The notes beneath the pieces are model-generated. The model saw only the letters and a program-made list of their open reading frames with translations. It was not told where the DNA came from and did no database searches. From JAWWPY01 sp964412845 (lineage in GTDB: Bacteria; Actinomycetota; Actinomycetes; Streptosporangiales; Streptosporangiaceae), in the NCBI GenBank assembly GCA_964412845.1, contig CAYPQM010000081.1, positions 1 to 30,506 on the forward strand: 30,506 bases of DNA. Direction: 5' to 3'. Each line of letters starts with the position of its first letter. Within the stretch, counting starts at the first letter, position 1. Positions 16,199-24,437 of this stretch are shown piece by piece. The position numbers and the translations under genes are program-made.

Positions 16199-18346
16199 AT
16201 GACCGACAGGAGAGGATCGACAGCCGCAGGCGGCACACCAGCGGCCGGCCAGCCCGGTACCGTGCGGAATGTCGCGCTGGTCGGCCACTCTGGGGCAGGA
16301 AAGACAACGCTGATAGAGGCGCTCCTGGTGCACACCGGGGCGATCCAGCGGGCGGGCCGGGTCGAGGACGGGACCACGGTGAGCGACTTCGACGAGGTCG
16401 AGGTCAGGCAGCAGCGCTCGGTGAACCTCACCCTGGCCCCGGTGACCCACGCCGGGGTCAAGGTCAACCTGCTCGACACCCCGGGGTACGCCGACTTCAC
16501 CGGGGACCTGCGGGCCGGCCTGCGCGCCGCGGACGCGGCGCTGTTCACCGTCCCGGCCAACGAGGGCGTGGACGGCCTGACCCGGATGCTCTGGGACGAG
16601 TGCGCGGTGGTCGGCATGCCGCGCGCGGTGGTGATCACCAAGCTCGATCATCAGCGGGCTGACTTCGATGAGGCCATGCGGGCCTGCCGGGAGGCGTTCG
16701 GCGATGCGGTGGCGCCGCTGTACGTGCCGGTGCCCGACGCCAAGGGCGGACTGCGGGGGCTCATCGGGCTGCTCTCCGGGCGCTTCTACGACTATGCCGG
16801 CGGGACATCCGTCGAGCGCGACCCTGAGCCAGCCCAGTCCGCCCGGGTCGAGGAACTGCGCGGCTCGCTGATCGAGGGGATCATCCAGGAGAGCGAGGAC
16901 GAGGGCCTCATGGACAGGTACCTGTCCGGTGAGGAGATCGACACCAAGGTCCTCATCGAGGACCTGGAGAAGGCGGTGGCCCGGGGCAGTTTCTACCCGG
17001 TGCTGGCGGTGGCCAGCCCGCAGGGCGTCGGCCTGGCCGAGTTGCTGGAGGTGATGACCCAGGCCTTCCCGGCACCGGAGGAGCACCCGCTGCCCGCGGT
17101 GAGCACGCTGGATGGCTCGCCGGTCACCGGCCTGTCCTGCGACCCGGAGGGCCCGCTGCTCGCTGAGGTGGTCAAGACCACCTCAGACCCGTATGTCGGG
17201 CGGATCAGCCTGGTCCGGGTCTTCTCCGGCACGCTGCGGCCGGACGCGGTGGTGCACGTGTCCGGGCACGGCCTCGCTGAGCGCGGCCACGCCGACCACG
17301 ACCAGGACGAGCGGATCGGCGCGCTCACCTCCCCGCTGGGCAAGCAGCAGCGCCCGGTCGCGCTGTGCGGCGCGGGCGACATCTGCGCGGTGGCCAAGCT
17401 GTCCAGCGCCGAGACCGGCGACACCCTCTCCGACAAGGAGCGGCCGCTGCTGATGGAGGCGTGGTCGATGCCGGAGCCGCTGCTTCCGGTGGCGATCCAC
17501 GCCAAGTCCAAGGCCGACGAGGACAAGATGTCGCATGCCCTCGGGCGGCTGGTGGCCGAGGACCCGACGGTGCGGCTGGAGATGAACGCCGAGACCCGCC
17601 AGCTGGTCCTGTGGTGCATGGGTGAGGCCCACTCCCACCTGCTGCTCGACCGGCTGGCCAGCCGGCACGGGGTGGCGGTGGAGACCGGCGAGCTGCGCGT
17701 CCCGCTGCGCGAGACGGTCGGCGGGAAGGCCAGGGGCCTGGGCCGGAACGTCAAGCAGACCGGCGGCCACGGTGAGTTCGGGATCTGCCACATCGAGGTG
17801 GAACCCCGGCCGTCCGGCGCGGGCCTGGAGTTCGTCGACAAGGTGGTCGGCGGGGTGGTGCCGCGGCAGTTCATCCCGTCCGTCGAGAAGGGCATCCGGG
17901 CCCAGATGGAGATGGGGGTGCTGGCCGGGTACCCCATGGTGGATATCAGGGTCACCCTGTTCGACGGCAAGGCGCACTCGGTGGACTCCTCGGACATGGC
18001 GTTCCAGAAGGCGGGCAAGGCCGCCCTGCGGGACGCCGCGGAAAAGGCGACCGTGCTGCTCCTCGAGCCGGTGGACGAGCTGTCGGTGCTGGTCGCGGAC
18101 GAGTACGTCGGGGCCGTCATGTCTGACCTGTCGTCCCGGCGCGGCCGGGTACTCGGCACCGAGCCGGTGGCCGGCGGCCGGACCCTGGTCAAGGCCGAGG
18201 TGCCCGAGCTGGAAATCACCCGGTACGCCATCGACCTGCGGTCGATGTCGCACGGGACCGGCTCGTTCACCCGCACCTACCTGCGGCACGAGGCACTGCC
18301 GAGCCACCTCGCCGGGAAGCTGGCCAGCGCCTCAGCGGACGGGTGA
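16199..18346 (+). CDS. Elongation factor G-like GTPase (EF-G2 type)
   Basis: A five-domain translational GTPase paralogue of EF-G. G1 is GHSGAGKTTL, G3 is LLDTPGYADF, and the G4 position reads TKLD rather than NKxD. The switch I region (EVEVRQQRSVNLTLAPV) departs from the EF-G consensus ERGITI. Domains II-V follow to the full length of 715 aa. These departures are typical of the EF-G-like protein widespread in actinobacteria, whose role is unsettled; it should not be taken as the main translocase. ATG 16199 is chosen because AGGAGG lies 8 nt upstream; an in-frame GTG at 16163 is possible. It is the only plus-strand gene in the left 24 kb and splits pgsA from the HIT gene. Its stop overlaps the HIT gene end by 15 bp, tail to tail. 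Confidence 0.9.
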   Translation: MTDRRGSTAAGGTPAAGQPGTVRNVALVGHSGAGKTTLIEALLVHTGAIQRAGRVEDGTTVSDFDEVEVRQQRSVNLTLAPVTHAGVKVNLLDTPGYADFTGDLRAGLRAADAALFTVPANEGVDGLTRMLWDECAVVGMPRAVVITKLDHQRADFDEAMRACREAFGDAVAPLYVPVPDAKGGLRGLIGLLSGRFYDYAGGTSVERDPEPAQSARVEELRGSLIEGIIQESEDEGLMDRYLSGEEIDTKVLIEDLEKAVARGSFYPVLAVASPQGVGLAELLEVMTQAFPAPEEHPLPAVSTLDGSPVTGLSCDPEGPLLAEVVKTTSDPYVGRISLVRVFSGTLRPDAVVHVSGHGLAERGHADHDQDERIGALTSPLGKQQRPVALCGAGDICAVAKLSSAETGDTLSDKERPLLMEAWSMPEPLLPVAIHAKSKADEDKMSHALGRLVAEDPTVRLEMNAETRQLVLWCMGEAHSHLLLDRLASRHGVAVETGELRVPLRETVGGKARGLGRNVKQTGGHGEFGICHIEVEPRPSGAGLEFVDKVVGGVVPRQFIPSVEKGIRAQMEMGVLAGYPMVDIRVTLFDGKAHSVDSSDMAFQKAGKAALRDAAEKATVLLLEPVDELSVLVADEYVGAVMSDLSSRRGRVLGTEPVAGGRTLVKAEVPELEITRYAIDLRSMSHGTGSFTRTYLRHEALPSHLAGKLASASADG

Positions 18347-18919
18347 CCAGGCGTCGGCCAGCAGTTTCCGGGTGTCAGCCAGCAGCTGCGGGAGCACCCT
18401 GGTCTGGCCGACGACCGGCATGAAGTTGGTGTCGCCGCCCCACCGGGGCACCACGTGCTGGTGCAGGTGGGCGGCGATCCCGGCGCCGGACACCTGCCCC
18501 ATGTTCATGCCGATGTTGAAACCCTGCGCGGCGGACGTGGCCCGCAGCGCCGTCATGGCCCCCTTGGTGTGACTGGCCAGTTCCAGGGTTTCCGGCTCGT
18601 CGAGCCCGGTGTAGTCGGCGACATGCCGGTACGGGATGACCAGGAGGTGGCCCGCGTTGTAGGGGTAGAGGTTGAGCACGGTGTACACATGCTGGCCGCG
18701 CGCGACGATCAGCCCGTCCTCGTCGTCGAGCTTGGGGATGCGGCAGAACGGGCACCCATCGCCCTCGTCGGTGCCGACGGCCCGGTTCTCCCCCTTGATG
18801 TAGGCCATCCGGTGCGGCATCCAGAGTCGCTGGAAGCCATCGGGGTCGCCGATCCCGTCCTGCAGGAAAGGCTCGTCCTGCACCGAGGGATCATCAGGAG
18901 AGGGCATGGATGCCAGCAT
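18332..18919 (-). CDS. HIT-family protein, probable diadenosine tetraphosphate phosphorylase
   Basis: Histidine-triad nucleotide enzyme. The triad is HLHQHVVPRWGG in the C-terminal third, with NLYPYNAGHLLVIPYRHV upstream, as in the mycobacterial Ap4A phosphorylase encoded beside pgsA. A CPFC pair (about 56-59) could bind zinc together with downstream histidines. Its 195 aa match the family. Two ATG starts (18919 and 18907) are available and neither has a Shine-Dalgarno sequence. It lies 32 bp after thrS, the order seen in M. tuberculosis, and is probably co-transcribed with it. Specific substrate inferred from context and similarity. Confidence 0.88.
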   Translation of the reverse strand: MLASMPSPDDPSVQDEPFLQDGIGDPDGFQRLWMPHRMAYIKGENRAVGTDEGDGCPFCRIPKLDDEDGLIVARGQHVYTVLNLYPYNAGHLLVIPYRHVADYTGLDEPETLELASHTKGAMTALRATSAAQGFNIGMNMGQVSGAGIAAHLHQHVVPRWGGDTNFMPVVGQTRVLPQLLADTRKLLADAWSPVR

Positions 18920-18951
18920 AGGATGCGCCGGAGCAGGCCCGGCGGGACTGG

Positions 18952-20943
18952 CTAGACCTGGATGCGGTCCGCGACCGCGGCCACGATCTGGGCCACCGCC
19001 TCGTCGATCGGCACGCCGTTGCGCTGCTCGCCGCTGCGGTAGCGGAACGAGACCGCCCCGGCGGCCACATCGTCATCCCCGGCGAGCAGCATGAACGGGA
19101 CCTTCTGCCGCTGCGCGGTCCTGATCTTCTTCTGCATCCGGTCATCGCTCGCGTCCACCTCCACCCGGATCCCGCGGGCCCGCAGCCGGGCGGCGACCTC
19201 ATCCAGGTATCCCGCGTGCGCGTCGGCGATCGGGATGCCGACCACCTGGACCGGGGCGAGCCACGGCGGGAAGGCACCCGCGTAGTGCTCGACGAGAATG
19301 CCGAAGAAGCGCTCGATGGACCCGAACAGCGCGCGGTGGATCATGTACGGCCGCTGCCGGGTGCCGTCCGCGGCCTGGTACTCGATGCCGAACCGGCCCG
19401 GTTCCTGGAAGTCCACCTGCAGGGTGGAGAGCTGCCAGCGGCGGCCGATGGCGTCCTTGACGTGCACATCGATCTTGGGGGCATAGAACGCGCCTTCGCC
19501 CTCGGCCACCACGTAGGGCAGCCCGGAAGCGTCCAGGGCATGCTTGAGCGCCGCCTCGGCCTCGGCCCATTCCTCCGGCTTCCCCACGTACTTCTCCGGC
19601 CGGGTGGACAGCTCGGCCTCGAACTCGGTCAGCCCGAAGTCCCGCAGCAGGCCGACGACGAAGTTCAGCAGCGAGGCCAGTTCCTCAGCCAGCTGGGCGG
19701 GGGTGCAGAAGATGTGCGAGTCATCCTGGGTGAAGCCGCGGGCCCGGGTCAGGCCGTGCACCACGCCGGACTTCTCGTACCGGTAGACGGTGCCGAACTC
19801 GAACAGCCGCAGCGGCAGCTCCCGGTAGGACCGCCCGCGCGAGGCGTAGATCAGGATGTGCATCGGGCAGTTCATCGGCTTCGGGTAGTACGTCGCGCCG
19901 TCCAGTTCCATGGGCGGGAACATGCCCTCCCGGTACCAGTCGAGGTGCCCGGAGGTCTCGAACAGCTCCGCCTTGGTCAGGTGCGGGGTGTTGACGAACT
20001 GGTAACCGGCTTCCTCGTGGCGGCGCCGCGAGTAGTCCTCCATCACCCGGCGGATGGTCCCGCCCTTGGGGTGGAAGACCGGCAGCCCGCTGCCGATCTC
20101 GGTCGGGAACGAGAACAGGTCAAGCTCGGCGCCCAGCTTGCGATGGTCCCGCTTCTCGGCCTCGGCCAGCAGCTTCAGGTACTCGTCCTGCGCATCCCGC
20201 GACTCCCAGGCGGTGCCGTAGATCCGCTGCAGCTGCGGGTTGCGCTCACTGCCCCGCCAGTAGGCGCCGCCGCTGCGCAGCAGCTTCACCGCCGGGATGT
20301 ACCGGGTGCTGGGCAGGTGCGGGCCCCGGCACAGGTCCTTCCAGCACAGCTCCCCAGACGCGGGATCGGTGTTGTCGTAAATGGTCAGCTCGGTGCCGCC
20401 GACCTCGACCGACTCCTCCTCATCGGCGGCGCCGCCCTTGAGGCCGATCAGTTCCAGCTTGTACGGCTCGGCGGCCAGCTCGGCGCGGGCTTCGTCGTCG
20501 GACACCGGGCGCCGGGCGAACAGCTGGCCCTGCTTGACGATCTTGCGCATCTGCTGCTCGATCGCCTTGAGATCCTCCGGGCCGAACGGTTCCTTGACAT
20601 CGAAGTCGTAGTAAAAACCATTCTCGATCGGCGGGCCGATGCCCAGCTTCGCCGCCGGGAACAGGTCCTGCACCGCCTGGGCCATCACGTGCGCGGACGA
20701 GTGCCGCAGGATGGACCGCCCGTCCGGGCTGGCCAGCTCGACCGGCTCGACGTCGTCCCCGTCAGCGAGGGGCGCGGCGAGGTCGCGGAGCTCGCCATTG
20801 ACCCGTGCCGCGATGACGGTGCCCGCTGCGGCACCGGCCGGCGGGGTTCCGTGCGGTATCTCCAGGGCCTCACCGGCGGTCGTGCCCTCTTCCATCACAT
20901 GCTCGCGTCCGGCGAGAGTGATGCGAAGCTGCTGGGCAGGCAC
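18952..20943 (-). CDS. thrS: Threonine-tRNA ligase
   Basis: Class II aminoacyl-tRNA synthetase charging tRNA-Thr. At 663 aa it has the full set: an N-terminal TGS domain, the editing domain with SAHVMAQA and LCRGPHLPSTRYI, a catalytic core with motif 2 around FGTVYRYEKSGV, zinc-binding residues in PMNCPMH, DDSHIF and IHRALFGSIERF (which includes motif 3), and a C-terminal anticodon-binding domain. GTG 20943 has AGGAG 5 nt upstream. No T-box-like specifier leader was recognised, but an 11-bp inverted repeat lies 53-105 bp upstream. Confidence 0.97.
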   Translation of the reverse strand: MPAQQLRITLAGREHVMEEGTTAGEALEIPHGTPPAGAAAGTVIAARVNGELRDLAAPLADGDDVEPVELASPDGRSILRHSSAHVMAQAVQDLFPAAKLGIGPPIENGFYYDFDVKEPFGPEDLKAIEQQMRKIVKQGQLFARRPVSDDEARAELAAEPYKLELIGLKGGAADEEESVEVGGTELTIYDNTDPASGELCWKDLCRGPHLPSTRYIPAVKLLRSGGAYWRGSERNPQLQRIYGTAWESRDAQDEYLKLLAEAEKRDHRKLGAELDLFSFPTEIGSGLPVFHPKGGTIRRVMEDYSRRRHEEAGYQFVNTPHLTKAELFETSGHLDWYREGMFPPMELDGATYYPKPMNCPMHILIYASRGRSYRELPLRLFEFGTVYRYEKSGVVHGLTRARGFTQDDSHIFCTPAQLAEELASLLNFVVGLLRDFGLTEFEAELSTRPEKYVGKPEEWAEAEAALKHALDASGLPYVVAEGEGAFYAPKIDVHVKDAIGRRWQLSTLQVDFQEPGRFGIEYQAADGTRQRPYMIHRALFGSIERFFGILVEHYAGAFPPWLAPVQVVGIPIADAHAGYLDEVAARLRARGIRVEVDASDDRMQKKIRTAQRQKVPFMLLAGDDDVAAGAVSFRYRSGEQRNGVPIDEAVAQIVAAVADRIQV

Positions 20944-20996
20944 GGTGGCTCCTTTAGTCGGTCATGCTGAGATTTTGGTCCGTCATGGCGGGATTG

Positions 20997-21048
20997 GGCA
21001 GGCGCCCTGGTACCTGATGCTACCGAGGCACGGCGGCGGGCGCCTGCC
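20997..21048 (-). terminator. Long hairpin between the L,D-transpeptidase gene and thrS
   Basis: Perfect 11-bp inverted repeat GGCAGGCGCCC (20997-21007) / GGGCGCCTGCC (21038-21048) with a 30-nt loop. It starts 18 bp after the transpeptidase stop. There is no U-tract, as is usual for actinobacterial hairpin terminators. It could instead be part of the thrS leader. Confidence 0.5.
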
Positions 21049-21065
21049 GATAAAGCGGGCCTGGC

Positions 21066-22271
21066 TCAGCCGATGACGGTGACCAGGGTCCCATAGGTGA
21101 GGTAGGGCCACACCTTCTGCGCCGAGGCCAGCGGAAGTTCCAGGCAGCCCAGGCTCTGCGGGAAACCGTACGAGGGGCGGTAGTAGCTGTGCACGGCGTC
21201 ACCGCCGTTGAAATAGGACACGAACTCGACCGGGTCGGCGTACTTGCTGCCGTCCGGGTTGGTCCCCTTCATCACCTGGTTGCGGTAGCGCAGGTAAACG
21301 GGGAAGGTGCCGTCCACGGTGGGCGAGACGGAGATGCCGGAGTTCGTCAGCCCGTGGAAGACTTCCTTGCCCTCGTGCCACACGGTCAGTGTCTCCGGGC
21401 TCGCCTTGTTCCCCACCGCGAAGCTGTACCCGTGCGGGTTGTCCTCGCCCTTGGCGAGCGCCGCGAGGATGTCCTGCCACAGGGCACTGCTGATCTCGCC
21501 GGTCATCTCCAGCCCGTGATCGGCCTGGAAGGCCCGCAGCGCCCCGGCGAGGATGAGACCCGGTTGCCCGGCGTGCCACTGGCTGGTGAGCTCCGAGGGG
21601 TAGCCAGCCTGCCAGGTGAACTTGCCGGCCGGCGCCGAGTAAGCGTAGGCGGCGCTGATCTGGCCCGCGTAGTCGGTGGCGGCGGGGGAACTGCCGTCCG
21701 GGGCCCAGGACAGCGGCAGGTAGCCGAGCTGGGCGAGCACCTGCTCAAGGCGGAGGGTGGACCAGTCTGCCGTTTCGAACGAGGCGCTGACTGACTTGGC
21801 GAGCCGGCCGCCCTTGTCGGAACGGACCCCGGAGGACCCGCCCGGAACGTTCAGCGTCACCTCGGTCGTGGGCTCGACAGGGGTCGTGGGCGTGAAGACC
21901 ATGGTGCTGCCGCTGCCCGCATGCCAGGTGCCGCTGATCGCCGGGCTGAAGGTCGGCAGCGGGGATGTCGGCGCGAGCGGGGCGGAGAACGTCACCGTCA
22001 CCGCGCTCGTGCCGTTCACGCCGCTGGCTCCGCTGGCCGGGGAGATCGACATGACCTGCAGCGGCGCCGGCGGCGTTGGTGACGGGCTGGGGCGCTGAGT
22101 CGGCTGGGCCGTCGGGATCGCCGGGGCGGTGCTGGGCACCTGCGTGGCCAGCGCGGAGGCGGAGTGAGCCGGGCTGGCGGTGCCGAAGGTCACCGCGACC
22201 ACGACGCCAGCCACCAGCACGACACCGACCACCGTCGCCAGGATGGCGACTTTCATCCGTCCAGCAAACAA
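21066..22271 (-). CDS. L,D-transpeptidase with Ig-like and peptidoglycan-binding regions
   Basis: Cell-wall enzyme that forms 3-3 peptidoglycan cross-links or attaches proteins. Order of parts in the 401-aa form: a short cytosolic start, a signal-anchor helix (about 8-25), a Pro/Ser/Thr linker, an Ig-like domain (SISPASGASGVNGTSAVTVT onward), a peptidoglycan-binding-like helical region (LEQVLAQLGYLPLSW; ALRAFQADHGLEMTGEIS), and a YkuD catalytic domain ending SLGCLELPLASAQ. The catalytic Cys and upstream His (in VHSYYRPSYG) are present, but the usual SHGC is SLGC and the following Arg/Asn is replaced. TTG 22271 is favoured by GGGGAG 7 nt upstream; ATG 22256 is the alternative. Confidence 0.85.
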   Translation of the reverse strand: MFAGRMKVAILATVVGVVLVAGVVVAVTFGTASPAHSASALATQVPSTAPAIPTAQPTQRPSPSPTPPAPLQVMSISPASGASGVNGTSAVTVTFSAPLAPTSPLPTFSPAISGTWHAGSGSTMVFTPTTPVEPTTEVTLNVPGGSSGVRSDKGGRLAKSVSASFETADWSTLRLEQVLAQLGYLPLSWAPDGSSPAATDYAGQISAAYAYSAPAGKFTWQAGYPSELTSQWHAGQPGLILAGALRAFQADHGLEMTGEISSALWQDILAALAKGEDNPHGYSFAVGNKASPETLTVWHEGKEVFHGLTNSGISVSPTVDGTFPVYLRYRNQVMKGTNPDGSKYADPVEFVSYFNGGDAVHSYYRPSYGFPQSLGCLELPLASAQKVWPYLTYGTLVTVIG

Positions 22272-22318
22272 GCTACTGCTCCCCTCGCCTGCCCCGGCCC
22301 TTGACCTGTGTTGTCCGC

Positions 22319-22338
22319 GCCCGCCTGGCAAGGCGGGC
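22319..22338. other. Hairpin in the L,D-transpeptidase leader
   Basis: Perfect 7-bp stem GCCCGCC / GGCGGGC with a 6-nt loop, 48 bp before the probable start codon. The 242-bp gap between corA and this gene contains no open frame worth calling. No known riboswitch consensus could be fitted by eye. Confidence 0.45.
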
Positions 22339-22513
22339 ATATCCCCCGCTAGCGACCTTAAATGTGGCCAGGCCGCCGTGGCCCCGGCCATGGGCAAAAA
22401 GGTCATGTCGGAAGCATCACGAATTGATTACGCACGTCGGGGGCCGCTGGCCCGGTCCCCGTCCCCGGGTCAGACCCGGGCTCCCGCTGGCCAGATCCGG
22501 TCGCCCGGCTGGG

Positions 22514-23485
22514 TCAGATCCAGTCCTTGCGCCGGAAGATCATGAACAGCGCCACGGCGAGGCCAAGGGTGAGCAGGCTGGATGTCCAGAATCCATCGAT
22601 GTGGCCGAAGCCCGGGTAGGGCACGTTCTGCCCGTAGAAACCGGTCACCGCGGTGGGCACCGCGATGATCGCGGCCCAGCTGGTGACCTGCTTCATGATC
22701 ACATTGAGCCGGTTCCCGCGCACCGTGAGGTACGTCTCCAGGATCGTGGTCACCAGGTCGCGCAGCGACTCCGTCCATTCGGTGGCCCGCAGCACGTGGT
22801 CATACACGTCCTGGTAGTAGGGCATCATCTCGGCGTCGATCGTGTGCAGGTCCCGGCGCAGCAGCGAGTTGACCACCTCCCGCATGGGCAGCACCACCCG
22901 GCGCAGCGTGACCAGCGACTTGCGCAGCTGGAACGTGCGGATCTGCATCTCCTGATCCCTCGGGTTCTCCTCGAAGAGGCCGTCCTCCAGCCCTTCCACC
23001 TGCGTGTCCAGGGACATCACGGCATCGAAGTGCGTGTCGACCACGTAGTCGAGGAGCCCGTACAGCAGGTAGCCCGTGCCGTGCGCGGCCAGGTCCGCTG
23101 ACTGGTCCCAGTGCTTGATCACCGCGTTGATGTCGAAGTCCGGGCTCTTGCGGACGGTGACCAGCGCGTTGCCCGTCACGAAGGCCGCGACCTCGCGGAC
23201 CGCGAGCTGACCGGTCGCGGCGTCCAGGGCGACCGAGTAGGCGGTGACGAACAGGTGCGTGTCGTAGCGGTCCAGCTTCGGCCGCTGGTGCTCCTGGACG
23301 GCGTCCTCAACGGCCAGCGGATGCAGGCCCAGTTCCTCGCTGATCGACGCCAGGTCCGCGGCCGAGGGCTCGCACAGGTCGAACCAGACCACGGCGGACG
23401 GATCGGCAAGATGATCGGAGACATCGGCCACCGGGAAATCCTCAGCTTCCAGGACGCCGTTGCGGTACAGCCGGGTGCGGTGCAT
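22514..23485 (-). CDS. corA: CorA-family magnesium/divalent cation channel
   Basis: Pentameric inner-membrane cation channel of the CorA/MIT family. A large N-terminal cytosolic alpha/beta domain and long helix precede two C-terminal helices, and the protein ends with the basic RRKDW tail typical of the family. The signature loop after the first membrane helix reads TGFYGQNVPYPGF: the GMN triplet that forms the selectivity filter in classical CorA is GQN here (about residues 285-287). ATG 23485 gives 323 aa; an in-frame TTG lies 9 bp upstream. Magnesium is the most likely ion, but the altered triplet leaves specificity open. Confidence 0.9.
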   Translation of the reverse strand: MHRTRLYRNGVLEAEDFPVADVSDHLADPSAVVWFDLCEPSAADLASISEELGLHPLAVEDAVQEHQRPKLDRYDTHLFVTAYSVALDAATGQLAVREVAAFVTGNALVTVRKSPDFDINAVIKHWDQSADLAAHGTGYLLYGLLDYVVDTHFDAVMSLDTQVEGLEDGLFEENPRDQEMQIRTFQLRKSLVTLRRVVLPMREVVNSLLRRDLHTIDAEMMPYYQDVYDHVLRATEWTESLRDLVTTILETYLTVRGNRLNVIMKQVTSWAAIIAVPTAVTGFYGQNVPYPGFGHIDGFWTSSLLTLGLAVALFMIFRRKDWI

Positions 23486-23567
23486 GTCCGCCAAGATAGG
23501 GCCAAGCTCACCTGGTCGGCTGACCGGCCCGGCCCCGGTCAGATCGCCCGGCGCACCGGCCGGGTCA

Positions 23568-23619
23568 AGTTGTAACTTCCCAGCTGGGGAGGCATATACG
23601 GGTATAGGGGTTTACAACT
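23568..23619. repeat. Inverted repeat upstream of corA
   Basis: Arms AGTTGTAA (23568-23575) and TTACAACT (23612-23619) are perfect inverted copies 36 bp apart, enclosing the 10-bp palindrome CCCAGCTGGG and an unusually AT-rich stretch. It lies in the 287-bp gap between the corA start and tRNA-Val. Possible operator, hairpin or recombination site; nothing more can be said. Confidence 0.5.
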
Positions 23620-23772
23620 GCCGCGTGCCGTCCCAGTCTCGTAAAAGCTCGCCTGTAAAGCCGCCTGAACCGGCTCTGACCAGGTACGATGAAAGCCAGG
23701 CGGACGTCTGCGCCGCTTTCTTCTGGCTCGCATATGCATCCGAGCGTCGCTTCGCAGGTCACCTGGCCAGGG

Positions 23773-23844
23773 TGGGCGATACTGGGATCGAACCAGTGAC
23801 CTCCTCGGTGTGAACGAGGCGCTCTCCCGCTGAGCCAATCGCCC
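23773..23844 (-). tRNA. tRNA-Val (anticodon CAC)
   Basis: Complete cloverleaf. Acceptor GGGCGAT pairs with ATCGCCC, the D stem is GCTC/GAGC, the anticodon stem CCTCG/CGAGG encloses loop TTCACAC, and the T arm is ACTGG-TTCGATC-CCAGT. Anticodon CAC reads GTG. The CCA end is not encoded. It decodes the very common valine codon of this GC-rich genome. Confidence 0.95.
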
Positions 23845-24437
23845 CGAGCCCGGGGCAGCTGGTGCCCTGGGCCGGCTCACACAGATTAGCGCATCGCGGT
23901 CCCGGCTCCGTGCCGGCCGCGCCGAACAGGGCAGGCGCGGGGCACGGCGCGGGAACGTGGATCAGGTGTCCGCATTGATTAGGATTAATAAGGTCACGGG
24001 GATTAAGTCCATGAATGTCTAGATTGCACTTGGGGCCTGGGAAAGACCGCGTCATGTGGTAGTGCGCCTACCTGGGAAGGCTGTATGCTCCCCCGATCGG
24101 ACAAAGCATGAAGGTTCGCCATCTCGATGCAAAGCGGTGGCGAGCCCCGGATGGGCACAAATTTCTTGGGAGTACTGGTGAGACCAACGTCACATGATGA
24201 TGTTCCTGGTCACAAGCAGCGAGCTGGGGTCATGACGAACCCCGGCCCCAGGAAGCGTTTGCCCAGTTCAGAGCTGCTTTTTTGGTCGGTGACCGAGGTT
24301 AGCGCGAGCAGCGTTCGCGGAATCCTCCCTAGTGAAGACATTCATGTCCGCGTGCCCGTCGTACACGTGAGGCAGCACTCATCGATCGGTGAAGCCCGGC
24401 GTTCCGGGACCGGACCAGGCAAAGGTTTGGCGAGACA
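23845..24437. other. 593-bp gap between tRNA-Val(CAC) and ssgB
   Basis: No convincing gene. A short open frame at 24127-24441 has no family resemblance and overruns the ssgB start. The AT-rich patch around 23976-24020 and TATGCT near 24082 could belong to promoters for ssgB, but no matching -35 element was found. CTGGGG / CCCCAG arms near 24220-24250 form a small hairpin. The region probably holds ssgB control signals read by an alternative sigma factor; this is inference. Confidence 0.4.

Noticed and set aside
15428..17086. A 552-codon minus-strand frame spanning the pgsA/EF-G junction
   Set aside because: It would overlap two confident genes in other frames and shows no domain.
19216..20970. 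A 584-codon plus-strand frame opposite thrS
   Set aside because: Mirror of thrS; no conserved motif and no ribosome-binding site.
22272..22513. A cyclic-di-AMP (ydaO-type) riboswitch in the L,D-transpeptidase leader
   Set aside because: Suggested by gene type and a G-rich leader with a hairpin, but the conserved ydaO sequence blocks could not be found by eye. A covariance-model search would be decisive.
23460..23880. Open frames on both strands over tRNA-Val(CAC), one ending in DTGIEPVTSSV
   Set aside because: Same tRNA-derived artefact; the frames also overlap the corA start.
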